From Actinomycetes bacterium (GTDB lineage: Bacteria; Actinomycetota; Acidimicrobiia; IMCC26256; JANYLB01): 64,000 nucleotides of DNA. Both the position numbers and the translations under genes were made by a program. The notes beneath the pieces were generated by a model that worked only from the letters and a program-made list of their open reading frames with translations, was not told the DNA's origin and did not search any database. Below, piece after piece: positions 54,808-63,126 of the stretch. The number at the start of each line of letters is the position of its first letter. The stretch's first letter is position 1. The stretch is from positions 1-64,000 of the forward strand of contig JANYLB010000032.1 of the NCBI GenBank assembly GCA_025363815.1. Direction: 5' to 3'.

Positions 54808-55482
54808 GTGCGGGTGCTGGTCATCGAAGACGAGGTACGCCTGGCGGAGGCTGTCGCCGACGGTCTCCGAACCGAGGGTTTCGACGTAGAGATCGTCCAC
54901 GACGGCCTCATCGGGCTCGATCGCGCCCGCGCCGAGGAGTACGCCGCGATCGTTCTCGACATCCTGCTCCCCGGCCTCAACGGATACCGGGTCTGTAGGA
55001 CGCTTCGAGAGGAAGGCGTGATGACGCCGATCCTCATGCTGACGGCGAAAGACGGCGAGTACGACGAAGCCGAGGCACTCGACACGGGCGCAGACGACTT
55101 TCTCTCGAAGCCGTTCTCCTTCGTCGTTCTCGTCGCCAGGCTGCGCGCTCTTATGCGTAGGGGTCGCACTACCCGTGCCCGCACCTTGCGCGTCGGGACC
55201 CTCGAGCTCGATCCCGTCAGTCGCGCGTGCACGCGCCGTGCAATTGAGATAGGGCTCACCGCACGCGAGGCCGCGCTGCTCACGGTGCTGATGGACCGCT
55301 CCGACGCCGTCGTCGACAAGCGTGAGCTCCTCGAGGAGGTATGGGGACCGGAGTTCACCGGCGACCCGAACATCGTCGAGGTGTACGTCGGCTACCTGCG
55401 CCGCAAGATCGACCAGCCGTTCGAGACGTCGACTCTGCTGACCGTGCGCGGCGTCGGCTACCGCCTGATCGGTGACGCATGA
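54808..55482 (+). CDS. OmpR-family response regulator
   Basis: 224 residues: receiver with phospho-acceptor Asp51 (IVLDILLPGLNG), acidic pair in VIEDE and switch Lys in LSKPF; winged-helix domain ending NIVEVYVGYLRRKIDQPF ... TVRGVGYRLIGDA. GTG 54808 starts right at the first strand. Stop overlaps the kinase start (ATGA), so both are made together. Resembles CutR/MprA-type regulators; signal unknown. Confidence 0.92.
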   Translation: MRVLVIEDEVRLAEAVADGLRTEGFDVEIVHDGLIGLDRARAEEYAAIVLDILLPGLNGYRVCRTLREEGVMTPILMLTAKDGEYDEAEALDTGADDFLSKPFSFVVLVARLRALMRRGRTTRARTLRVGTLELDPVSRACTRRAIEIGLTAREAALLTVLMDRSDAVVDKRELLEEVWGPEFTGDPNIVEVYVGYLRRKIDQPFETSTLLTVRGVGYRLIGDA

Positions 55483-56894
55483 GCAACGATCCGACAGCTC
55501 CGGTCACGCACTCTTTGCGGAGCCTGCGGGTCCGCATCACCCTCGCCTCCACGCTCGCGTTCGCCATCGCCGTCGGCGCGGCCGCGGTTCTGCTGGTCGC
55601 GGCGGTGCGAACGTCGGTCGAGGACCGCATCCGCGCCGACTCGAATCATGCCATCAGCACGGTTAAGTCGCGCATCGAAGCCGGCGCGTCACCCGAGTCG
55701 GTTTCGTTGCCGGTGACGGTCGACTTCTACGTGCTCGACCCTAGAGGGCACCTCGTCGCCGGCCGGCCGTGGAGCCGCGACACGGAACCCGTCGTCGTCC
55801 GCGACGCGAACGGCGACGAGCACGTCGTGATGCCCGGCGACAGACGCCCGATCGTGGTCTACGAGCGTGTCCGGACCCAGGTCGGCACCGTCACACTGGT
55901 TGCGGCGAGCCCACTCGAAGAAGTCAGCCGTAGCGTCGACGCGCTCGCAAGGGCATTGTGGCTGAGCATTCCCGCGTTGGTCGTGGCCGTCGCCCTGCTC
56001 GCGTGGTGGCTCGTTGGGCGCGCACTGCGCCCGGTCCACGCGATGCGCACCGCGCTTGCCACAATCAGCGGAGCGAGCATGGACAGGCGCGTCCCCGAGC
56101 CGGGGTCTGGTGACGAGGTCGACCAACTTGCCCGCACGATGAACTCGATGTTGGAACGACTGGAGCACGCGACCGAGCGCCAACGCCGCTTCGTCTCCGA
56201 CGCGTCGCACGAGCTACGCAGCCCGGTGGCGTCGATCCGCGCCACCGTCGAAGTCGCCCAGCGGCGCGGCCCTGATGCCGACTGGCCCGACGTCGCCCGA
56301 CGCGTCCTCGCGGATGATGAGCGCCTCGAGCGCATGGTCGACGATCTGTTGGAGCTGGCCCGCCTCGACGAGACTCCAGAGGCGCTCCCAGACACCCACG
56401 TCGACCTCGACGACATCGTGCTGGAGGAAGTCAGCCGGCTCACCGACCGGGCAACCATCCTGACCGATCGCGTATCAGCCGGTCGGGTACGGGGCAGCCG
56501 AAGACAACTCGAGCGCGTCGTGCGCAACCTCTTCGACAACGCGATCCGACACGCCCGGTCGACGGTCGCGGTGTCGCTCGGCACCGAACGCGGCGGTCCG
56601 GGAGATGGCACGACCATCGTGCGTCTGACCGTCGACGACGATGGCCCCGGGATTTCCGAGGCCGACAGGGAGCGGGTGTTCGAGCGGTTCACCCGACTCC
56701 AGGAAGGTCGGGGGCGCGACGCCGGGGGCGCGGGGCTCGGGCTCGCCATGGTGCGGGCGATAGTTGATCGTCACGGTGGCACCGTCACGATCGAAGCGAG
56801 TGAACGGCTCGGCGGCGCCCGGTTCGTCGTCGATCTCCCCGTGAACGAAGCTGACAGCGGTGACACTGCCGAAGCCGAACACCTCGACACCTGA
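55479..56894 (+). CDS. HAMP-domain sensor histidine kinase
   Basis: 471 residues. Two membrane segments (ITLASTLAFAIAVGAAAVLLVAAV and LSIPALVVAVALLAWWLVG) enclose an extracytoplasmic sensor of about 110 residues; then HAMP, HisKA with phospho-His244 in SDASHELRSPVASIR, and an HATPase domain with N box LFDNAIRHA and G boxes DDDGPGIS and GGAGLGLAMVRAI. Partner of the regulator immediately upstream. Its last 35 bp overlap the next gene. Confidence 0.93.
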   Translation: MSNDPTAPVTHSLRSLRVRITLASTLAFAIAVGAAAVLLVAAVRTSVEDRIRADSNHAISTVKSRIEAGASPESVSLPVTVDFYVLDPRGHLVAGRPWSRDTEPVVVRDANGDEHVVMPGDRRPIVVYERVRTQVGTVTLVAASPLEEVSRSVDALARALWLSIPALVVAVALLAWWLVGRALRPVHAMRTALATISGASMDRRVPEPGSGDEVDQLARTMNSMLERLEHATERQRRFVSDASHELRSPVASIRATVEVAQRRGPDADWPDVARRVLADDERLERMVDDLLELARLDETPEALPDTHVDLDDIVLEEVSRLTDRATILTDRVSAGRVRGSRRQLERVVRNLFDNAIRHARSTVAVSLGTERGGPGDGTTIVRLTVDDDGPGISEADRERVFERFTRLQEGRGRDAGGAGLGLAMVRAIVDRHGGTVTIEASERLGGARFVVDLPVNEADSGDTAEAEHLDT

Positions 56895-58416
56895 CGCCGA
56901 CGCCATCGTTGTCGGTTCGGGTCCGAACGGACTCGTTGCCGCGAACCTCCTCGCCGACGCGGGGTGGTCGGTGCTCGTGCTCGAGGCCGAGCCCGAGCCG
57001 GGGGGCGCGGTACGCAGCGGCGAGATCACCGTTCCCGGGTTCGTGCACGATCGCTTCAGCGCCTTCTATCCCCTCGCGTTCGCATCGCCGGTGATCCGCT
57101 CCCTCGGCCTCGACGAGTTCGGGCTGGGCTGGAGCCGAGCGCCGCTCGTGCTCGCCCACCCCACCCCCGATGGCAATACCGCGGTGCTCTCGATGGACCT
57201 GGACGAGACCGCGGCATCGATCGATGCGTACGCGGCCGGCGACGGCAGCGAGTGGCGGAAGCTCGATCAGGCGTGGAGCCGAGCGCGCGGTGGCATCACC
57301 GAAGCGCTGCTGAGCCCGTTCCCGCCAGTGCGGGCGGCATTGCGCCTGACGCGCGCGGCCGGACCCGTCGGCTTCGCCGGCATCACCCGCATCGCGCTCT
57401 CGTCGGCCGAAGGACTCACGAAACGCTTCAGCGGTGACGGCGGACCGCTCCTGCTCGCCGGCAACCTGCTTCACACCGATCTCACGACGCGTTCGATCAC
57501 CGGGGGCATCTACGGCTGGATGCTCTCGAGCCTCGGGCGTGAGCATGGCTTCCCGGTTCCCACCGGCGGCTCCGGCAACTTCACTGCCGCGCTCGTTCGC
57601 CGTCTCGAGGCGCGCGGCGGCCGCATCCAGTGCAACACCCGGGTCACGCGCATCGATGTGCGTGCGGGCCGTGCCGTCGGCGTGACGACCGCGGAGGCCA
57701 ATTCGGTGCGCGCTGGTCGGGCGGTGCTCGCCGACGTCAGCGCCCCCTCCCTCTACGTTGCGCTCCTCCGGCACGAACGCCTACCGGCGCGGACCAAGCT
57801 TGGAATGCGCCGATTCAGATGGGATCACGCCACCGTCAAAATTGATTGGGCCCTCTCGGGTCCGATCCCCTGGGAGTCCGAAGCATCACGTCGGGCCGGC
57901 ACCCTGCACATCGGAGAGTCACTCGAAGCACTCGCGATGTACGGCGCTCAGTTGAAGGCCGGCGTGATCCCCGAACGACCCTTCTTGGTAGTCGGCCAGA
58001 TGACGACGACCGATCCATCCCGCTCACCCCCCGGCACCGAGACGGCGTGGGCCTACACCCACGTACCCCAAGGGCGGTGGGACGATGCACGCGACACCGA
58101 CATCGTCGTCGGTCGCATGGAAGCCGAGATCGAGCAGCGGGCGCCCGGATTCCGCGACCTCGTGGTCGGCCGTCACGTTCTCACACCACCCGGCCTACAG
58201 GCGGTCGACGCCAACCTCGTCGGCGGCGCGTTGAACGGCGGTACGGCCAGGTTGCGACAGCAGTTCGTCTTGCGACCGGCACCGGGTGGCGGTACCGCCC
58301 GCACCCCGATCAAAGGGCTGTATCTCGCTTCGGCATCGGCGCATCCGGGTGGCGGGGTGCACGGTGCGTGCGGAGCAAACGCGGTCCATGCCGCCCTGCG
58401 CGATTCCCGCGCCTGA
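56860..58416 (+). CDS. FAD-dependent oxidoreductase, phytoene-desaturase/PYROXD2-like
   Basis: 518 residues. N-terminal FAD-binding motif AIVVGSGPNGLVAANLLADAGWSVLVLEAEPEPGG, a GGSGNFTAALVRRLEARGGRIQCNTRVTRI insert-strand region typical of the CrtI/carotenoid-isomerase superfamily, and a C-terminal FAD contact GLYLASASAHPGGGVHGACGANAVHAAL. No carotenoid genes are nearby, so the PYROXD2-type (uncharacterised) branch is more likely. GTG 56860 lies inside the kinase gene end; the Pro-rich first residues could be trimmed by a later start. Confidence 0.82.
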   Translation: MTLPKPNTSTPDADAIVVGSGPNGLVAANLLADAGWSVLVLEAEPEPGGAVRSGEITVPGFVHDRFSAFYPLAFASPVIRSLGLDEFGLGWSRAPLVLAHPTPDGNTAVLSMDLDETAASIDAYAAGDGSEWRKLDQAWSRARGGITEALLSPFPPVRAALRLTRAAGPVGFAGITRIALSSAEGLTKRFSGDGGPLLLAGNLLHTDLTTRSITGGIYGWMLSSLGREHGFPVPTGGSGNFTAALVRRLEARGGRIQCNTRVTRIDVRAGRAVGVTTAEANSVRAGRAVLADVSAPSLYVALLRHERLPARTKLGMRRFRWDHATVKIDWALSGPIPWESEASRRAGTLHIGESLEALAMYGAQLKAGVIPERPFLVVGQMTTTDPSRSPPGTETAWAYTHVPQGRWDDARDTDIVVGRMEAEIEQRAPGFRDLVVGRHVLTPPGLQAVDANLVGGALNGGTARLRQQFVLRPAPGGGTARTPIKGLYLASASAHPGGGVHGACGANAVHAALRDSRA

Positions 58417-58448
58417 CCGCGACGCCAAGTGCCCACGGCCGCGGCCGC

Positions 58449-59249
58449 CTAAGGCATCGAAACGCCACCGTTCGGACGCAGGATCTGACCGGTCATGAAT
58501 CCTGCGCCGTCCGACACCAGATACAGGATCGCATTGGCGACATCCTGTGCCTCGCCGACGCGCCCGAGCGGTGCCATCGCCCCAAAGCGCTTCTTGTACT
58601 GCTCGACCTTCTCCGGAACGACGCTGCCCTCCTCGTCGACGAAGTTGTGGCGCGAGAAATTCGTGTGGATCACACCGGGCGCGATGCCATTGACCCTGAT
58701 GCCGTGCGGACCGCCCTCGACAGCCGCCGTCTTGGTCAGCATCGCTACCGCGGCCTTCGTCATCGCGTAACACGCGAGCGTCGGAGCGGGGGTGTCAATC
58801 GCGCCAGACGAGAGGTTGATGATGTTCCCCGACTTCTGCGGCATCATCACCCGGAATGCCGCCTGCACGCCGTAAAACACGCTCTTCAGGTTGATGGCGA
58901 GGATCCGCTCGAACTCGTCGTCGGTCGTGTCGGCGATCATCTTGTTGTGCGGTATGCCGGCGACGTTGCCCATGATGTCGACTCGGCCGAACTCCGCCTG
59001 CGCTCCGTCGACGAGTGCATCGACGTCGGCGCGACTGGTCACGTCGGTCCGGACTGCCCGGGCCTGGCCACCGCTCTGAGCGATCTCTTCCTTGGTCAGC
59101 TCGACGGCTGCTTGATCGATGTCGCCGCCGATCACGGTGACCCCGACGGCGGCAAGGGTGAGCGCGGTGGCCTTGCCGATCCCGCTCCCCGCACCGGTGA
59201 TCACGGCCACCCGGCCGGCGAGGTCGTAGCCCTTCAACGGTTCGATCAT
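58449..59249 (-). CDS. Short-chain dehydrogenase/reductase
   Basis: 266 residues, classical SDR: VITGAGSGIGKATAL cofactor loop, GNVAGIP, Ser of NLSSGAID and catalytic YAMTK. The Asp in GGDIDQ after the second strand favours NAD(H). The C-terminus (LYLVSDGAGFMTGQILRPNGG) is FabG-like. Substrate unknown. Convergent with the upstream oxidoreductase gene. Confidence 0.9.
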   Translation of the reverse strand: MIEPLKGYDLAGRVAVITGAGSGIGKATALTLAAVGVTVIGGDIDQAAVELTKEEIAQSGGQARAVRTDVTSRADVDALVDGAQAEFGRVDIMGNVAGIPHNKMIADTTDDEFERILAINLKSVFYGVQAAFRVMMPQKSGNIINLSSGAIDTPAPTLACYAMTKAAVAMLTKTAAVEGGPHGIRVNGIAPGVIHTNFSRHNFVDEEGSVVPEKVEQYKKRFGAMAPLGRVGEAQDVANAILYLVSDGAGFMTGQILRPNGGVSMP

Positions 59250-59302
59250 GGGTTTTTCGTCTCCCGGGCGACGCCGGGGCCACCGATCTGGCAGCCCGCT
59301 CG

Positions 59303-60073
59303 GTGTCGAGACTAGTGACGCCCGGCGGTACCCTGCAGATCCCCGTGCGACCGCCCGTCGAGCTCACCATCGCCAGTTTCAACACCCATTGGGGCATCGA
59401 CGCGCGGGGTCGCGCCTACGACGTGGCCGCGGCGGCGCGCAGCCTCTGCGCAGACGTGCTCGTCGTCCAAGAGGTGTGGCGTCCTCACGCCGGCCCCGCG
59501 TTCATCGACGACGTCGTCGTCGCCACCCGGTTGCCGATCGTCAACGAGCTCGTGCTCGCGCCCGACAACATGAACGGACGACCCGGTCGCCTCCCGAAGC
59601 AACCGCCCGGTGAGCCGCCGGGGACCTGGGGAATCGCGGTGTTGAGCGCGCTTCCGGTCCGTCGGACATTCGACATCGATCTCGGCTGTCCTCCCGGCGA
59701 CGTCGTAACCCGCCGAGCTGCGGCCTGCGTCGAGATAAGCCTCGCCGGACGCTTGCTGCTAATCGCCGGGGTGCACGCGTCGCACAAGCTCTGGGGATCG
59801 CCACCGCAGCTGCGCTTCCTGCACAAACAGCTCGCCAACGATGCCGTACCGAGCGTGATCGTCGGCGACTGCAACATGTGGGGCGGCGTTCTGCAGCTTC
59901 TGCTTCCCGGTCGCAAGCGGGCAGTGAAGGGCCGGACGTTCCCGGGGCATCGACCCCACAGCCAGATCGACCACATCTGGGTTTCATCCGACGTCGAGAT
60001 CGTCTCCGGCGAGGTGTCGGGGTACCTGTCTTCGGACCACCGCGCGGTGCGGGCGCGCCTGAGGCTGGAGTAG
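59303..60073 (+). CDS. Endonuclease/exonuclease/phosphatase-family protein
   Basis: Up to 256 residues of the EEP superfamily, Mg-dependent phosphodiesterases or nucleases. Visible catalytic motifs: IASFNTHWG, Glu in VVQEVW, DCNMWG (D-X-N) and the terminal SDHRAVRARL. No signal peptide. The start is uncertain: GTG 59303 is used, but GTG 59315 and GTG 59345 would also leave the domain intact. Substrate (DNA, sphingolipid-like or inositol phosphate) cannot be told. Confidence 0.82.
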   Translation: MSRLVTPGGTLQIPVRPPVELTIASFNTHWGIDARGRAYDVAAAARSLCADVLVVQEVWRPHAGPAFIDDVVVATRLPIVNELVLAPDNMNGRPGRLPKQPPGEPPGTWGIAVLSALPVRRTFDIDLGCPPGDVVTRRAAACVEISLAGRLLLIAGVHASHKLWGSPPQLRFLHKQLANDAVPSVIVGDCNMWGGVLQLLLPGRKRAVKGRTFPGHRPHSQIDHIWVSSDVEIVSGEVSGYLSSDHRAVRARLRLE

Positions 60074-60165
60074 ACAGGCGGGTCCATCTGGTAGTTCTGG
60101 TGGGCAGCGCGGCCCCGGGAGCCGGCCCTGGGAACTGATCCACCGGAATGGTGGAAGGAGCGAGG

Positions 60166-61251
60166 ATGGCGCAGGAAGTACGCGGCGTGGTGGCGCGTGG
60201 CAAGGGCGCACCCGTCTCCGTCGAGACGATCATCGTTCCTGATCCCGGGCCGGGTGAGACTGTGGTGCAGGTGCAGGCCTGCGGCGTGTGCCACACCGAC
60301 CTGCACTACCGCGAGGGCTCGATCAACGACGACTTCCCGTTCCTCCTCGGCCACGAGGCCGCCGGGATCGTGGAGGCTGTCGGCGACGGCGTCACCGAGA
60401 TCAGGCCGGGTGACTTCGTCATCCTGAACTGGCGGGCGGTTTGCGGCGAGTGCCGCTCCTGTCGCCGCGGTCGACCGTGGTACTGCTTCAACACCCTGAA
60501 CGCGACCCAGAAGATGACGTTGACCGACCACACCGAGCTCACCCCCGCACTCGGCATCGGTGCGTTCGCAGAGAAGACGCTGGTAGCCGCCGGTCAGGCG
60601 ACGAAGGTGAACCCGGCGGCGAAGCCGGAGGCCGCGGGGCTGCTCGGCTGCGGCGTGATGGCCGGTATCGGCGCAGCAATGCTCACAGGAAACGTGCAGC
60701 CCGGCGACACCGTGGCGGTGTTCGGCTGCGGTGGCGTCGGCGACGCGGCGATCGTCGGCGCGCGCCTTGCGGGCGCTCGCACCGTGATTGCGGTCGACCT
60801 CGACGACGCCAAGCTGGCTATCGCGAAGGAGTTCGGCGCGACCCACACTGTGAACGCGGGCGCGGGTGATCCCGTCGAGGCCGTGCGCGAGCTCACCGAC
60901 GGCTTCGGCGCCGACGTATGCATCGAAGCCGTAGGCCGACCCGAGGTGATGAAGCAGGCGTTCTTCGCCCGCGATCTCGCCGGGACCCTGGTACAGGTCG
61001 GGGTCCCCGACCCCACAATGAGCATCGCGCTGCCCATGATCGAATTCTTCGGCCGCGGCGGCGCTCTGAAGCCCAGCTGGTACGGCGACTGTCTCCCGTC
61101 GCGCGACTTCCCGATGCTCATCGACCTCTATCTACAGGGCCGCCTCGACCTCGACCGGTTCGTCACCGAGACGATCTCACTCGACGACGTCGAGGAGGCG
61201 TTCCGAAAGATGGAGCGGGGCGAGGTCCTCCGCTCGGTGGTGACGATCTGA
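60166..61251 (+). CDS. mscR: S-(hydroxymethyl)mycothiol dehydrogenase MscR
   Basis: 361 residues, the exact usual length. Zinc-dependent class III-type alcohol dehydrogenase specific for mycothiol adducts: [30 protein letters not shown], structural Cys cluster [15 protein letters not shown], the signature [26 protein letters not shown], and [20 protein letters not shown]. It oxidises the formaldehyde-mycothiol adduct and reduces S-nitrosomycothiol. ATG 60166 has AAGGAG five bases upstream. Stop overlaps a 19-codon micro-ORF (TGATG). Confidence 0.95.
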   Translation: MAQEVRGVVARGKGAPVSVETIIVPDPGPGETVVQVQACGVCHTDLHYREGSINDDFPFLLGHEAAGIVEAVGDGVTEIRPGDFVILNWRAVCGECRSCRRGRPWYCFNTLNATQKMTLTDHTELTPALGIGAFAEKTLVAAGQATKVNPAAKPEAAGLLGCGVMAGIGAAMLTGNVQPGDTVAVFGCGGVGDAAIVGARLAGARTVIAVDLDDAKLAIAKEFGATHTVNAGAGDPVEAVRELTDGFGADVCIEAVGRPEVMKQAFFARDLAGTLVQVGVPDPTMSIALPMIEFFGRGGALKPSWYGDCLPSRDFPMLIDLYLQGRLDLDRFVTETISLDDVEEAFRKMERGEVLRSVVTI

Positions 61252-61293
61252 TGTTCCCTTGGCCGATGTTCCCTTGGCCGATGTTCGCATGGC
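61251..61293 (+). repeat. 15-bp tandem repeat between mscR and the MBL gene
   Basis: ATGTTCCCTTGGCCG at 61251-61265 and 61266-61280, then a diverged third copy from 61281. In-frame with the micro-ORF. Confidence 0.9.
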
Positions 61294-61310
61294 AGATGGA
61301 GTGGCGCTGA
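61251..61310 (+). CDS. Micro-ORF, Met/Trp/Pro/Phe-rich 19-residue peptide
   Basis: ATG at 61251 overlaps the mscR stop (TGATG); its own TGA at 61308-61310 overlaps the ATG of the next gene in the same way. It encodes [19 protein letters not shown], built on a repeated 15-bp unit. It fills the mscR-MBL gap completely, so termination-reinitiation could carry ribosomes through all three frames. It may be a real peptide, a coupling device, or a chance result of the repeat. No family known. Confidence 0.4.
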   Translation: MFPWPMFPWPMFAWQMEWR

Positions 61311-61942
61311 TGGCAACCAAGCGCGTTGATCGCGTCGTCACCCGTGGAATCTTCTCGCTCGATGGAGAAGACTTCGAGGTCGACAACAACATCTGGATCG
61401 TCGGTGACGACCACGCGTGCTTCGTGATCGACGCCGCGCACGAGGTCGATCCGATCGTCGAAGGCGTGGGTGACCGCCAGGCGCTCATGATCCTCTGCAC
61501 CCACGGCCACAACGATCACATCAACGCCGCGGTCAAGCTCGCCGACATCCTGCATGCGCCCGTCGCGCTGCATCCCGCCGACCGCATGCTCTGGGACGCC
61601 GTCCATCCCCGACGCGCGCCCGAGGTCGAGCTCGAGCACGGCGGCGCGATCGAGTACAAGGACCTCACGCTCACGATGCTCCACACGCCAGGCCACTCGC
61701 CCGGTGGGATCAGCTTCCACGACCAGGCGAACAAGCGGGTGTTCTCGGGCGACACCCTGTTCAAAGGCGGCCCCGGCGCAACCGGGCGGTCCTTCTCCGA
61801 CTTCTCCACGCTCGTCGAGTCGATCCGTACCCGCCTCCTCACCTTGCCCGCAGACACTGTCGTGCATACCGGTCATGGCGAATCAACCCGGATCGGCGAC
61901 GAAGCCGCCAATATCGACGAGTGGATATCCCGAGGCAGCTGA
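61310..61942 (+). CDS. Metallo-beta-lactamase-fold hydrolase next to mscR
   Basis: 210 residues. Zinc motif THGHNDH (HXHXDH), then LHTPGHSPGG and FSGDTLFKGGPGATGR, ending VHTGHGESTRIGDE; glyoxalase II-like layout. In mycobacteria an MBL-fold gene also follows mscR, so a role in hydrolysing a mycothiol thioester or in formaldehyde handling is likely, though unproven. ATG 61310 overlaps the preceding micro-ORF stop; GGAG lies 8 nt upstream. Confidence 0.88.
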   Translation: MATKRVDRVVTRGIFSLDGEDFEVDNNIWIVGDDHACFVIDAAHEVDPIVEGVGDRQALMILCTHGHNDHINAAVKLADILHAPVALHPADRMLWDAVHPRRAPEVELEHGGAIEYKDLTLTMLHTPGHSPGGISFHDQANKRVFSGDTLFKGGPGATGRSFSDFSTLVESIRTRLLTLPADTVVHTGHGESTRIGDEAANIDEWISRGS

Positions 61943-61966
61943 GCCCGCCGATCCCAGGAGGCAACG

Positions 61967-63088
61967 ATGACCGACCGCATGCCGCTCGACCGAACGAAGG
62001 TTCGAGACCTACTCGATCGCGCCCAGCGCGAGATCAACGATGGCAACCTTCCCTCCTGCCAGATCGCGCTCGCCCGCGGAGGAGAGCTGGAGGTATTCGA
62101 GACCCTCGGTGATGCCACTGACGACTCCCGGTATGTCGTCTTCTCGTGCACCAAGGCGTTCGTTGCCGGCGCGATGTGGGCCCTCATCGGCGACGGCGTT
62201 GTCGAGGTGGCCAAGCGCGTCGTCGACTACATCCCAGAGTTCGCGCCGAACCACAAAGACGTGATCACCGTCGAGCAGGTGATGCTGCACACCTCGGGAT
62301 TTCCGAACGCGCCGCTCGGCCCGCCCGACTGGTTCACGCGTGAGGGCCGCCTCGAGATGTTCGCGAAGTGGAGGCTCAACTGGGAGCCGGGCACGGCGTA
62401 CGAGTACCACGCGACGTCAGCCCACTGGGTGCTGGCCGAGATCATCGAACGCGTCACCGGCACCGATTTCCGGGACGTGGTGCAGGAGCGGGTCACCGAT
62501 CCGGCCGGTCTTCCGCGCGTTCTCGGCATCCCCGAGGCCGATCAGTCCGGGATCGCCGACCTCGAGATCCGCGGGGAGGCGCCGTCGCCCGATGCGCTCG
62601 AAGCTGCTTTGGGCATCCGCGAGCTCCCGGTAACCGAGGTCACTGATGAAGCGCTCATGATGTTCAACCGCCCCGAGAACCGCGCCGTTGGCGTGCCCGG
62701 AGCGGGCGGGATCATGCGTGCAGCCGATCTGGCGCTGTACTACCAGGCGATCATGAACGACGACGGCACGATCTGGGATCCCGCGGTCCTTGGCGACGCC
62801 ACCACCAAGGTACGCAACACGTTTGTCGATCCGATGACGGGCACCCCGACGAGCCGCACGCTCGGACTCGTCACCGCAGGCGATGACGGCCTAGCTGCGA
62901 TCCGCGGGTTCGGTTACACGACCTCGCGGCGCGCTTTCGGCCACGCCGGCGCCGCCGGCCAGATCGCATGGGGCGATCCGGAGACCGGACTGTCGTTCGG
63001 CTTCTGCACCAACGGCAACGACATCGACATCCTGCGTCAGTGGCGTCGCGGTGTCGCGCTCAGCAGCCGAGCCGGAGCCACGATCTAA
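61967..63088 (+). CDS. Beta-lactamase-fold serine hydrolase (esterase type)
   Basis: 373 residues of the class C beta-lactamase/EstB family. Nucleophile SXXK is SCTK in VVFSCTKAFVAGAMW; the usual YXN reads YHA in AYEYHATSAHWVLAEIIERVTG; the third element is HAGAAGQIAWGDPETGLSFGF. No signal peptide, so a cytosolic esterase rather than a penicillin-binding enzyme. Lies 24 bp after the MBL gene and is likely co-transcribed with it. GGAGG seven bases before ATG. Confidence 0.87.
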   Translation: MTDRMPLDRTKVRDLLDRAQREINDGNLPSCQIALARGGELEVFETLGDATDDSRYVVFSCTKAFVAGAMWALIGDGVVEVAKRVVDYIPEFAPNHKDVITVEQVMLHTSGFPNAPLGPPDWFTREGRLEMFAKWRLNWEPGTAYEYHATSAHWVLAEIIERVTGTDFRDVVQERVTDPAGLPRVLGIPEADQSGIADLEIRGEAPSPDALEAALGIRELPVTEVTDEALMMFNRPENRAVGVPGAGGIMRAADLALYYQAIMNDDGTIWDPAVLGDATTKVRNTFVDPMTGTPTSRTLGLVTAGDDGLAAIRGFGYTTSRRAFGHAGAAGQIAWGDPETGLSFGFCTNGNDIDILRQWRRGVALSSRAGATI

Positions 63089-63126
63089 ATCCTCCTGCTC
63101 GCTGCCGCCAAACCTGGGTGGACGGC

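Noticed and set aside
56860-58416. Calling the FAD oxidoreductase a carotenoid phytoene desaturase
   Set aside because: No crtB, crtE or other carotenoid genes in the window; the sequence fits the broader PYROXD2-like branch equally well.
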